Assembly (NCBI GenBank): GCA_934394615.1
Contig: CAKRRJ010000013.1
Span: 1-39,075, forward strand
Origin: an uncultured Lachnospiraceae bacterium
GTDB taxonomy: Bacteria > Bacillota > Clostridia > Lachnospirales > Lachnospiraceae
Direction: 5' to 3'
Length of the DNA stretch: 39,075 nt
Part shown: positions 17,052-24,455 of the stretch, piece after piece
Layout: the number at the start of each line of letters is the position of its first letter
Numbering within the stretch: the stretch's first letter is position 1
Program-made: the position numbers and the translations under genes
Notes under the pieces: model-generated
Databases searched by the model: none
What the model saw: the letters and a program-made list of their open reading frames with translations, nothing else
What the model was told of the DNA's origin: nothing

Positions 17052-17486
17052 TTACCTTCTTCCGGTACTTCCGATGCCGCCCCGGTCTTCGTTCTCCAGG
17101 GAATCCGTCTCTTCAAATAAAATGGCTGGCTGATGCTCCATGATGCGGAACTGGCAGATGCGGTCTCCCTTGCAGATCTTGGTATCGCGCAGCGCATATG
17201 CCGGGAAGAACCACTGATCGTTATCTCCACAGTAGCTCTCGTCAATCACGCCCATATGATTAGTCTGGATGATGCCGAAATTTTTGTAGGTGCTGCTTCT
17301 CGGAACCACATGGGCTTCGTAGCCCTTCGGAAGCTCCATGGCGATGCCGAGCGGTACCAGCTTGAACTCGCCTGCTTTCATCTCCACATCTTCTGCCGCG
17401 CGAAGGTCGATCCAGTCGGATTTTCCATCGATATAGGTCAGTTTCTCCATGTCTTTCTGAAAATATTTGATTCTGATCTTCTGCAT
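17052..17486 (-). CDS. dut: dUTP diphosphatase (trimeric dUTPase family)
   Basis: This 144-residue protein carries the five dUTPase motifs in order: [14 protein letters not shown] (motif 1), [11 protein letters not shown] (motif 2), [14 protein letters not shown] (motif 3), [10 protein letters not shown] (motif 4) and DRGGIGSTG (motif 5). It hydrolyses dUTP to dUMP and pyrophosphate, keeping uracil out of DNA and feeding thymidylate synthesis. Motif 2 reads PRSST rather than the usual PRSGLA and motif 3 has CGDND rather than RGE, which is seen in a Clostridia/phage-like branch; another dNTP could be used but dUTP is the best guess. It is set between scpB and the TPR-protein gene with short gaps. 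Confidence 0.9.
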   Translation of the reverse strand: MQKIRIKYFQKDMEKLTYIDGKSDWIDLRAAEDVEMKAGEFKLVPLGIAMELPKGYEAHVVPRSSTYKNFGIIQTNHMGVIDESYCGDNDQWFFPAYALRDTKICKGDRICQFRIMEHQPAILFEETDSLENEDRGGIGSTGRR

Positions 17487-17525
17487 GTTATGTCCTCTTT
17501 CTATCTATGCCAAAATTGCAATGAT

Positions 17526-18383
17526 TTATTTCTCTTCGTCCAGTTCAGCAAGCACTTCTGCTGCTTCCTGCTGTGGAGTTTCTGCTGGTTCTTCCTTTTG
17601 CACGTCGAGCCGCATCTGGAGTTCCTCCTCCACTTCCTGAATGATTTCCTCTTCCTGTTCCGGATTTACGGTCGGAAGATCGACCATGGAGCTGATGCCG
17701 AACCGGCGCAAAAACTCCTCGGTCGTCGCAAACAGTGCCGGGCGGCCTGGCGCGTCGAGGCGGCCAGCCTCATACACAAGGCCGTATTCCACCAGGCGGT
17801 TGACCGTGTGATCGGAACTGACACCGCGGATCTTGTTGATCTCCATTTTTGTGACTGGCTGACGGTACGCGATGATGGACAGCGTCTCCAGAATAATGTC
17901 GGAGAGCACATGTTTTTTCGGCGCTGACGCTACCCGGATCAGATTCTCGTAATAGTCGGCACAGGTGCACATCTGGTAGGCGTTCTCCAGTTCCAGAATG
18001 CGCATGCCGCGCTGTTCGGTTTCGTAACGCTGTTTCAGGCGCTCCGCCACGCGCTTTGCGACCGGCTCGCTCTGGCCGATGGCGGCGGCAAGCTGCTTTA
18101 CTTCCACGGATTTTCCCATGGTAAACAAAACAGCTTCCACGATGGATTCCCAGTCATGTACCTGGGATGCATCCGCCTGAGCAGTCTCTGTTTCCTGCGT
18201 ATCTGCTGTTTTTTCATCCGCTTTTTCGGGTTCTTCTTCGCCCTTTTTCAGCTTTTCCTCTTCTTTTTTCCGTTCTTCTTCCGCTCTCTCCAGCGCCTCC
18301 TCGGCTTCCATCTGCGCGTGTCTTGCTTCAACCGCGGCAAGATCTACCGGATCATCATCGTCTTCATCAAAAAAATTACCCAT
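17526..18383 (-). CDS. scpB: Segregation and condensation protein B with acidic extensions
   Basis: The ATG at 18383 is preferred over an upstream TTG (18410) because GGAAGGA, at the end of scpA, lies about 11 bases before it; this gives 285 residues. The winged-helix ScpB core runs from about residue 78 (WESIVEAVLFTMGKSVEVKQLA) through LETLSIIAYRQPVTKMEINKIRGV and LDAPGRPALFATTEEFLRRFG. ScpB dimers bind ScpA and with SMC form the bacterial condensin that separates chromosomes. The protein is much longer than the usual ~190 residues because of a Glu/Lys/Asp-rich N-terminal tail (about 75 residues) and a Glu/Gln-rich C-terminal tail, both probably disordered. The gene follows scpA by 7 bases. 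Confidence 0.95.
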   Translation of the reverse strand: MGNFFDEDDDDPVDLAAVEARHAQMEAEEALERAEEERKKEEEKLKKGEEEPEKADEKTADTQETETAQADASQVHDWESIVEAVLFTMGKSVEVKQLAAAIGQSEPVAKRVAERLKQRYETEQRGMRILELENAYQMCTCADYYENLIRVASAPKKHVLSDIILETLSIIAYRQPVTKMEINKIRGVSSDHTVNRLVEYGLVYEAGRLDAPGRPALFATTEEFLRRFGISSMVDLPTVNPEQEEEIIQEVEEELQMRLDVQKEEPAETPQQEAAEVLAELDEEK

Positions 18384-18390
18384 ATGCCTT

Positions 18391-19188
18391 TTATCCTTCC
18401 AGTCCGTCAAGATCTTCCAGGGTCAGGTCGGTCTCTTCGCCTTCCTTTTCCAGTGTTTCGATCCACATGTCGTCAAACGTGTGCTCCTGCGTCAGATAGA
18501 TCTTTCCGATTTTCATAAGTTCGAGAACCGCCAGGAACGCGACCACAACTTCCAGCTTGTCTGCCTGGCGTTCCAGCATCTGGCGGAAACTGAATTTCCG
18601 GTGTTTTCTGGCGTACTGCATCACATCCATGATTTTGGACTCCAGGCTGATCGGCTCCCGCTTGATGACACCGAATTTGCTTCGGATCGGATCAACCTTT
18701 TCTTCCTGCCTCCGCATGACGGAGTCGAAAATGCGCTGCAGTCTTGCAAGTGTCAGTCCGTCCAGCAGTTTGTCCAGATCGACCGGCGGCTCATATTTCG
18801 CGACTTCTTTCGGGATCGTCGGATCTTTAAAAAGGACGTCTCCTGCCGCGTCCTCCAGATCGCCGAGTTCCTGCGCCAACAGTTTGTATTTCTTATATTC
18901 CAGAAGTCTGGCAACGAGCTCTGCGCGCGGGTCTTCCTCTTCGCCCTCTTCCACCTCCGGCGCAGGCAGAAGCATGCGGGATTTGATATCCAGGAGCGTG
19001 GCCGCCATGACCAGGAAATCGCTGACAATATTCAAATCTTCTTTTTCCATCTGGTTCACGTAGTCCAGATACTGCTTTGTGATCTCCACGATGGGGATGT
19101 CGTAAATATCGATCTTATTCTTTTCGATCAGGTGTAAAAGAAGGTCCAGAGGGCCTTCGAATTTTTCCAGCTTGTAAGAAAGTGCCAT
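18391..19188 (-). CDS. scpA: Segregation and condensation protein A (kleisin)
   Basis: The 265-residue product starts LSYKLEKFEGPLDLLLHLIEKNKIDIYDIPIVEITKQY-like, the hallmark N-terminal SMC-neck-binding helix of ScpA (the family word is FEGPLDLLLHLI). The middle has DFLVMAATLLDIKSRMLLP and the C-terminus a winged helix (FRQMLERQADKLEVVVAFLAVLELMKIGKI). It bridges the SMC dimer and recruits ScpB. GGAG sits four bases before the ATG. It is first in a run with scpB, dut, the TPR-protein gene and hflX, and has its own promoter and a structured leader. Confidence 0.97.
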   Translation of the reverse strand: MALSYKLEKFEGPLDLLLHLIEKNKIDIYDIPIVEITKQYLDYVNQMEKEDLNIVSDFLVMAATLLDIKSRMLLPAPEVEEGEEEDPRAELVARLLEYKKYKLLAQELGDLEDAAGDVLFKDPTIPKEVAKYEPPVDLDKLLDGLTLARLQRIFDSVMRRQEEKVDPIRSKFGVIKREPISLESKIMDVMQYARKHRKFSFRQMLERQADKLEVVVAFLAVLELMKIGKIYLTQEHTFDDMWIETLEKEGEETDLTLEDLDGLEG

Positions 19189-19246
19189 AGTGCTCCAGTC
19201 TGGAACTGCAGCAGACGATCCTGCTTTTGTTCCGTTCTTTTGGGGT

Positions 19247-19284
19247 TGTCGCGATGGGCACCTTCACAGCAAACCCTCGCGACA
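19247..19284 (-). other. Stem-loop in the scpA leader
   Basis: TGTCGCGA (19247-19254) pairs perfectly with TCGCGACA (19277-19284), and GGG/CCC extends the stem inside past one bulged base. It occupies the roughly 110-base leader between the scpA promoter and start codon. It has no T-run, so a regulatory or stabilising role is more likely than termination. Confidence 0.5.
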
Positions 19285-19300
19285 GCTTCACATAAAGCAT

Positions 19301-19329
19301 AGTATAACAAAAATCCCCTGTTCTGTAAA
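19301..19329 (-). promoter_or_regulatory. scpA operon promoter, embedded in the upstream terminator
   Basis: TTTACA (19329-19324) and TATACT (19306-19301) are spaced by 17 bases on the minus strand. The -35 box lies in the loop of the terminator that ends the preceding gene. Confidence 0.6.
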
Positions 19330-19344
19330 CACACAAAACAGGGG
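19309..19344 (-). terminator. Terminator of the metallophosphoesterase gene
   Basis: CCCCTGTT (19315-19322) pairs with AACAGGGG (19337-19344), extended by TGT/ACA; ATTTTT follows on the minus strand. It lies just after the stop at 19364. Confidence 0.8.
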
Positions 19345-19363
19345 GCAATTATATCCGAATCTT

Positions 19364-20299
19364 CTAATAAAGATCCTCTTCCGTTTCCTCCGGCTCCGGC
19401 ATCAGATGCACTGCCAGAAGCTGTGGGCGGTTGCCGAAACGGATGTTGATGGAGTGGGTTCCGAGACCGCGGCCCACAATCATATGCTTTCCGTCCTGCT
19501 CAAACTCGCCTGCGCAGTAAGGGTGGAAAAACTGGTACTGCGGGGTCATGACACCGCCCAGAAGCGGCAGGCGGATGGTTCCGCCGTGGAAATGTCCGGA
19601 CAGGGTAAGATCCGCGCCCCAGTCCGCGTACTGCTGAAAGTAAAGTGGGGAGTGAGCGAGCAGAATCTGGAAGCGTCCCGGGTCAGCCGGTCCGAGATGA
19701 CGCTGTATGTAGTCCTCTTTCATGCGTGCCGGAACAAAATCGCGGTAGTACGGCTGGTCGAGATTCAGCCCGCTGATGCGGATTTCCTCATTTAAATTCA
19801 CGGACCGGTCGGAAAGATACGCGATGTTCCGTTCCTTTAAGAGGGTACGCAGCTGGCGGTACAGATCTCCATAAGTCTCGCTCTCTCGTCCAAGACGCTG
19901 TTCGTGGTTGCCATTTCCATAATAAATACGGTACGGCTTTCCGGTATTGCGCCCGGTTGTCTGCGCCTGCACACGGCAGAGTCCATCCAGAAAACGGGTT
20001 GTTACATCCAGATTTGCCTTGTGTGGTTTTGCCACCATAATATCTCCGCCAATCAGGATGACATCCGGGCGGATGCTCCGGATAGATGTGAGAAGCTGTT
20101 CATTGCCCTCCCCAAACTCTTTATCGTGCAGATCGGTCAGAAACACCAGGGTTCTGGGATTGCGGATCTTTTTGGAACAGATCACGGTTTCTTCTGTCAC
20201 AAAATGCCTGCGCTCATAGCCGGAGCGGATCAGGCCGGCCGCTGTGACGGCGGCGCCTCCGGCCAGAACAGCCGAGAGGACTTTCATTTCTGTATTCAA
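19364..20299 (-). CDS. Metallophosphoesterase (YkuE/YaeI-like)
   Basis: The 311-residue protein has the calcineurin-like metal-binding motifs in order: FLTDLHDKEFG (D-x-H), LIGGDIM (GD), YYGNGNHE (GNHE), ILLAHSP and LTLSGHFHGG (GHxH). The N-terminus has a short hydrophobic stretch (about residues 7-24) that may anchor it to the membrane. Related proteins act on lipid phosphates or UDP-diacylglucosamine-type substrates, but the substrate here is not known. The likely start is a TTG at 20299 with AAAGGGA about 8 bases ahead; an ATG at 20287 is the alternative but is badly spaced from that site. It follows the D,D-carboxypeptidase gene by 56 bases. Confidence 0.9.
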   Translation of the reverse strand: MNTEMKVLSAVLAGGAAVTAAGLIRSGYERRHFVTEETVICSKKIRNPRTLVFLTDLHDKEFGEGNEQLLTSIRSIRPDVILIGGDIMVAKPHKANLDVTTRFLDGLCRVQAQTTGRNTGKPYRIYYGNGNHEQRLGRESETYGDLYRQLRTLLKERNIAYLSDRSVNLNEEIRISGLNLDQPYYRDFVPARMKEDYIQRHLGPADPGRFQILLAHSPLYFQQYADWGADLTLSGHFHGGTIRLPLLGGVMTPQYQFFHPYCAGEFEQDGKHMIVGRGLGTHSINIRFGNRPQLLAVHLMPEPEETEEDLY

Positions 20300-20355
20300 T
20301 CTGGTTTCCCTTTCTTACATTAATATGAGAGATTCCGGGCAGACAGACACTCCGA

Positions 20356-21642
20356 TCAGATCTTGCCTGCCGCGTGCAGCGCAAATCCGTAATCCAGCAT
20401 TGCTTTCGTATCGGTATAGTGGGTGCCGCTCGCTTTCATAACCACGGCGATCAGGCGCACACCGTCCCGCTCCACCGCGGTTACCAGCGTATTGCCTGCT
20501 TTGGAAGTATATCCGGTTTTTCCGCCAATAATGCCTTCATAATAGCGGGAATCGGTTTTGTACATCATTTTGTGCCCCATGGTGATGATCCGGGCTGCGG
20601 AATTCTTGATAGCCGGAAATTCATAGGACGTGGTGGTATCGATCCGGCGGAAAGTATCGTTCGCGACTGCAGCGCGCAGGATCAGCGCCATGTCGTACGG
20701 CGTGGTCTTGTGGTTTTCGTTGTTCAGGCCGTGCGGATTCGCGAAATGGGTATTCTTGCATCCCAGCTCTTTCGCTTTTGCGTTCATCAGGTCCGCGAAG
20801 GCGCTGACGCTTCCTGATACATGCTCTGCCAGGCCGTTTCCGATCTCGTTCGCGGATTTTAACAGCAGTCCGTACAAGGACTGTTCCACGGTGAGCTGGT
20901 CACCAGCAGAAACGCCGAGTGCCACCGCGCCGGATTCCAGGTTGGTCGTTGCTGTCTCGGAGAAAGTTACTGTCTCATTTAAGTCACAGTGTTCCAGAAC
21001 AACCAGGGCTGTCATGACCTTCGTAATGCTCGCCGGATAAAACTGCTGGTCCTGATTTTTTCCGTAAAGGACCTCGCCAGTTGCCGCATTTAAAAGGACT
21101 GCGCCCTCCGCTGCCACTTCCGGCTGCTTGATGTCGGCTGCGGAAATGGATGGCTGGGATGTTCCGCCTGCTGTAACAGTTCCGCTGGATGAAGTTCCGG
21201 AAGAAACGGTTCCAGGTCCGGATGCGCCCGGAGTCTGGACCGCTGCATTCGCTGCCGGACTCTGGGTGGAGGTGTCTGTTCCGGCTGCCGGAGTCTGGGA
21301 AACGGTTCCTGCTGCTGGGGTTCCTGCTGTGACCGTACCGGAACTCTGCTGTGTTTTTGACACGCCCGGACCGGAATGCAGGATTACTGCCTCCAGATCA
21401 GCTGCCGTCGTGCCGCCCACTGCCGGAAGTACGGTCGGATAACTGGTGGTTGCCGCGCTGCTGCCTGATGCAGCTGTGTCCGTGCTGTTGTTTGCTTCTG
21501 TACTGCTCTCTGTCTGCGCCGCATTGCTGCCTGGTGCCTGTCCAACGGTTACCGTGCCGGATGCCGCAAGCGCGCCGGCTGCCTGGGAAAGCGCCAGTGC
21601 CAGTCCAAGACCAAGTATCTGTACTTTATGTTTCTGTCTCAT
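20356..21642 (-). CDS. Serine D-alanyl-D-alanine carboxypeptidase (S11 family)
   Basis: The 428-residue protein has a signal peptide (residues 1-28, ending ALAAS), then an unusually long Ser/Thr/Gly/Ala/Pro-rich linker (about 30-170), then a PBP5-type catalytic domain. The active-site motifs are all present: SITK (205-208), SAN (263-265) and KTG (375-377). It trims the terminal D-Ala from peptidoglycan stem peptides outside the membrane. It lacks the C-terminal beta domain and amphipathic anchor of PBP5/DacA, since it stops soon after KTG at about residue 428, so the linker probably spans the wall from the N-terminus. AAGGAGAAGGAA precedes the ATG. It could be vegetative or sporulation linked (DacF/DacB-like). 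Confidence 0.93.
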   Translation of the reverse strand: MRQKHKVQILGLGLALALSQAAGALAASGTVTVGQAPGSNAAQTESSTEANNSTDTAASGSSAATTSYPTVLPAVGGTTAADLEAVILHSGPGVSKTQQSSGTVTAGTPAAGTVSQTPAAGTDTSTQSPAANAAVQTPGASGPGTVSSGTSSSGTVTAGGTSQPSISAADIKQPEVAAEGAVLLNAATGEVLYGKNQDQQFYPASITKVMTALVVLEHCDLNETVTFSETATTNLESGAVALGVSAGDQLTVEQSLYGLLLKSANEIGNGLAEHVSGSVSAFADLMNAKAKELGCKNTHFANPHGLNNENHKTTPYDMALILRAAVANDTFRRIDTTTSYEFPAIKNSAARIITMGHKMMYKTDSRYYEGIIGGKTGYTSKAGNTLVTAVERDGVRLIAVVMKASGTHYTDTKAMLDYGFALHAAGKI

Positions 21643-21692
21643 GTTCCTTCTCCTTCATCTGCCCAAAATCATATTCTGACTCATTTGCGCCC

Positions 21693-21698
21693 ATTATA
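21693..21698 (-). promoter_or_regulatory. Extended -10 promoter of the carboxypeptidase gene
   Basis: TATAAT on the minus strand (21698-21693) is preceded by TGC, an extended -10 element; no good -35 box is seen at 17 bases. It lies 50 bases before the start codon. Confidence 0.5.
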
Positions 21699-21859
21699 GC
21701 ATAGAATCTTTACCGGAAACATGACAACTTTCTTAATCTTGACAATCTATTTTTTTAACTTGTTTTTGAAAATTCCTGCCATGTGAAGGATTTTTCCTTC
21801 TGAACCGGTATTTTCTTCCATAAATATAGAAGCAAGAGTATTCTTCCCGGAGGACTGCC

Positions 21860-22849
21860 ATGCAGTTTTTCCCTCATCCAAAACGCCTGATCTGTAAAAA
21901 ACTGGCCGCTGTCACTGCCTTGTTCCTGCTTGCCTTCTTTGCAGGAGGCGTGCTCGCGCATGTCCGCACATCTGACCGTCCAGCCACGTCAAAAGCTCAG
22001 ACAACACAAAACCACCCGACATCTTCTGGCACTTCCGTTCCGGCCGTTTTTCCTGCCGACATCGATGCTTCCGCTTCTGCCCGCCCGGACTCTCCCGTCA
22101 TTGCCTCCGCAGATCTCACCAGCGGTCCTGCTGCTTCCATCCCCGCTTCCTGCGACAACTGGGGCCTGAGCTTTCAGCAGGAAGGAAAACCGCCCGTTGC
22201 CAACGCGACAACCGATTACTTAAAGCAGTTTCAGGCGCATTACATTGGAAACAATACAGATCCATCCTCCCCGGTCCTCTACCTGACCTTTGATGCCGGG
22301 TACGAAAACGGCAACACCCCGGCAATCCTGGATGCTTTAAAAAAACATCACGCCCCGGCGGCGTTCTTTCTGGTCGGAAATTATCTGGAGACCGCTCCGG
22401 ATCTGGTACAGCGCATGGCTGCGGAGGGACATACGGTCGGAAACCACACCTGGCACCACCCGGATATGTCGAAGATTGCGGATCAGGCATCGTTTCAGCA
22501 GGAACTCTCCATGCTGGAACAGAAATTTAAGGAAGTGACCGGGCAGGATATGAAAAAATATTACCGTCCGCCCCAAGGAAAGTACAGTGAAGAAAATTTA
22601 AAGATGGCAAAAGACATGGGATATCACACGTTTTTCTGGAGTCTCGCCTATGTGGACTGGTACGAGAACAAACAGCCGACACATGAAGAAGCCTTCAAAA
22701 AGTTACTCGGACGCATCCATCCAGGCGCGATCGTGCTGCTGCACAGCACCTCAAAGACGAACGGGGAAATTTTAGATGAACTGCTGACGAAATGGGAAGA
22801 GATGGGATACCGGTTCGGAACGCTGGATGAAGTGGTAAATGAACAGTAA
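21860..22849 (+). CDS. PdaA-like polysaccharide (delta-lactam) deacetylase
   Basis: This 329-residue protein has a hydrophobic N-terminal segment (about residues 14-34, signal or anchor), a Ser/Thr/Pro-rich linker (35-95) and a NodB domain. WGLSF (101-105) and the pre-domain are typical of PdaA. NodB motifs are TFDAGYEN (143-150, catalytic Asp145), HTVGNHTWHHPD (metal His196 and His200), RPPQGKYS, DWYE and IVLLHS. PdaA removes the N-acetyl group of muramic acid, a step to muramic delta-lactam in the spore cortex. GGAGG lies six bases before the ATG. It is divergent from the carboxypeptidase gene. A NodB enzyme of another peptidoglycan specificity is the alternative. Sequence in the upstream gap includes a 6-bp GAAGGA/TCCTTC hairpin (21785-21800) but no sporulation promoter I would trust. 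Confidence 0.9.
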   Translation: MQFFPHPKRLICKKLAAVTALFLLAFFAGGVLAHVRTSDRPATSKAQTTQNHPTSSGTSVPAVFPADIDASASARPDSPVIASADLTSGPAASIPASCDNWGLSFQQEGKPPVANATTDYLKQFQAHYIGNNTDPSSPVLYLTFDAGYENGNTPAILDALKKHHAPAAFFLVGNYLETAPDLVQRMAAEGHTVGNHTWHHPDMSKIADQASFQQELSMLEQKFKEVTGQDMKKYYRPPQGKYSEENLKMAKDMGYHTFFWSLAYVDWYENKQPTHEEAFKKLLGRIHPGAIVLLHSTSKTNGEILDELLTKWEEMGYRFGTLDEVVNEQ

Positions 22850-22887
22850 ATAACGCACCATCCATCTATACAGAAAGAGCAAAGTTA

Positions 22888-22917
22888 TTGGCATTTCCTG
22901 TGCATTCATGGTATGAT
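22888..22917 (+). promoter_or_regulatory. Promoter of the first iron-ADH gene
   Basis: TTGGCA (22888-22893) and TATGAT (22912-22917) are separated by 18 bases, 28 bases ahead of the start codon. Confidence 0.6.
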
Positions 22918-22944
22918 AACTCCCAGAAAAGGAGGGATTCTATC

Positions 22945-24138
22945 ATGCATGCATTTACTTATCATTGCCCTACGGAGATTGTTTTTGGAAAAGATACCCA
23001 ATTGCAGTTGGCGGAACAGATCCGCAAATACGGCGGAAGCCGTGTGCTTCTCGTCTATGGAAGCGGAAGCATTGAACGAAGCGGGCTGCTCGGCCAGCTC
23101 TGCCAAGTACTGACAGACGGCCAGATTCCCTATGAATTGTTTGGCGGTGCCAAGGCAAATCCAACGCTGGAACATGCCAGAGAGGGCGTAAAACTCGCCC
23201 TGCAGTCTGGCGCTGATTTCGTGATCGGTGCCGGAGGCGGTTCCGTGATCGATACTGCCAAAGCCATTGCAATCGGCGCAGCCAACGCCCCGACCGATAT
23301 CTGGGAGTTCTGGATCAGGGAGAAAACGCCGCACCGCGCGCTGCCGGTAGGTGCCGTTCTGACCATTTCCGCTGCCGGAAGTGAATCCAGTGACTCCGCA
23401 GTGCTGACCAACCTTGCCACAGGCGTAAAGCGTGGCTTGGGAACAGAGCTGAACAGCCCGCGTTTTGCCATCATGAATCCGGAACTGACCATGACGCTCC
23501 CGCCCTACCAGGTTGCCTGCGGCGTGACCGACATTATGATGCACACCATGGACCGGTATTTCAATCCTTGCGAGAATGAGCTGACCGATGCTATCGCGGA
23601 AGCGCTCCTGCGTACCGTCATCGCCAAGGGCCGCATTGCCGTACAGGATCCGACGGATTATGATTCCATGAGTGAACTGATGTGGGCCGGATCCCTCTCA
23701 CACAATGGGCTGACCGGACTCGGCGGAATAAAGGATTTTGCGGTGCACCAGCTGGGACATGAATTGTCCGCCATGTTCGACACCGCCCACGGCGCTTCCC
23801 TGGCAACCGTGTGGGGTTCCTGGGCAAGATACGTGTACACCACAAAACCGTCCCGGTTCGCGCGCTTCGCACGGAATGTATGGGGTGTCACCGAATCCGA
23901 TGAGACCAAAGCGGCTCTGGCCAGTATCGAAAAGACGGTTGCGTTCTTCCGCTCCATCGGCATGCCTGCTTCCATGGAGGAAAACCAAGATGTGGGCCTG
24001 CAGGATGAGGTAACCCTCCACGATCTCGCCTACCGCTGCACCTACCACCGGACGCGGACCATCGGATCGTTCCGGAAGCTGGGCGAGGAAGATATCTTCC
24101 AGATTTACAAAGCCGCAAACCATGCGGAAACTTTCTAA
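22945..24138 (+). CDS. Iron-containing alcohol dehydrogenase, butanol-dehydrogenase (YqhD/Bdh) type
   Basis: The start is the ATG at 22945, next to a perfect AAAGGAGG site; an open frame upstream to 22888 overlaps the promoter and is not used. The 397-residue enzyme has the NAD(P)-binding motif GGGSVID (97-103) and the metal ligands of the family, Asp196, His200, His268 and His282 (the His pair 14 apart, as expected). The N-terminal TEIVFGKDT and DIWEFW are typical of the butanol/YqhD branch, which reduces aldehydes with NADPH in the cytosol. The substrate is likely a short-chain aldehyde but is not certain. It appears to be a single-gene unit. Confidence 0.93.
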   Translation: MHAFTYHCPTEIVFGKDTQLQLAEQIRKYGGSRVLLVYGSGSIERSGLLGQLCQVLTDGQIPYELFGGAKANPTLEHAREGVKLALQSGADFVIGAGGGSVIDTAKAIAIGAANAPTDIWEFWIREKTPHRALPVGAVLTISAAGSESSDSAVLTNLATGVKRGLGTELNSPRFAIMNPELTMTLPPYQVACGVTDIMMHTMDRYFNPCENELTDAIAEALLRTVIAKGRIAVQDPTDYDSMSELMWAGSLSHNGLTGLGGIKDFAVHQLGHELSAMFDTAHGASLATVWGSWARYVYTTKPSRFARFARNVWGVTESDETKAALASIEKTVAFFRSIGMPASMEENQDVGLQDEVTLHDLAYRCTYHRTRTIGSFRKLGEEDIFQIYKAANHAETF

Positions 24139-24168
24139 ACACAAAATAAAAAGCAATCACATGAGTCC

Positions 24169-24368
24169 GAAAGGTCCTGCCCCCGCTGTACATGAACGCA
24201 TTTGGGTGGAAATCCTGTATTCGTGTTGCTGCGCCGCCTATTGTCAGAACTGCGACCAAACTCTCTCGCTTCGCTCGTTCAAACAAGGTCTCCGTTCCGA
24301 CACTATGCTCGCACACGAAAGGCTTTCCAATCAAATGCTTATCACGCACAGCGGGAGCAGGACCTTTC
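24169..24368. repeat. 200-bp foldback (MITE-like) element
   Basis: The ends are GAAAGGTCCTGCCCCCGCTG-T (24169-24189) and its reverse complement with one mismatch (24348-24368). The similarity continues inward: gcatttg-ggtggaaatcc against its partner near 24325-24340, TTCGTGT near 24220, and attgtcagaactgcgacc against 24285-24302. Only about 30 bases at the apex (around 24258-24287) are unpaired. The element fills most of the 317-base gap between the ADH and oleate hydratase genes. Small open frames inside it are by-products. No target-site duplication is clear. Confidence 0.75.
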
Positions 24369-24403
24369 TACTGTATTGGCTTTTCTAGAGTAAAAATACG
24401 GTC

Positions 24404-24440
24404 AAAAAGTAGAAGGCGGCATGCCGGGATGACCGCCTTC
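24404..24440 (-). terminator. Terminator of the oleate hydratase gene
   Basis: GAAGGCGG (24412-24419) pairs with CCGCCTTC (24433-24440); on the minus strand TACTTTTT follows. It lies 16 bases after the stop codon. Confidence 0.85.
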
Positions 24441-24455
24441 GGACTCTATCGGTCC

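Noticed and set aside
21160..21560. Repeated GGAACT/GCTGCC words as a DNA repeat
   Set aside because: They encode the low-complexity Ser/Thr/Gly/Ala linker of the carboxypeptidase and need no separate explanation.
21700..21859. Sporulation sigma-G or sigma-K promoter for the PdaA-like gene
   Set aside because: Candidate words such as CATAAATA are not matched by a -35 element at the right distance.
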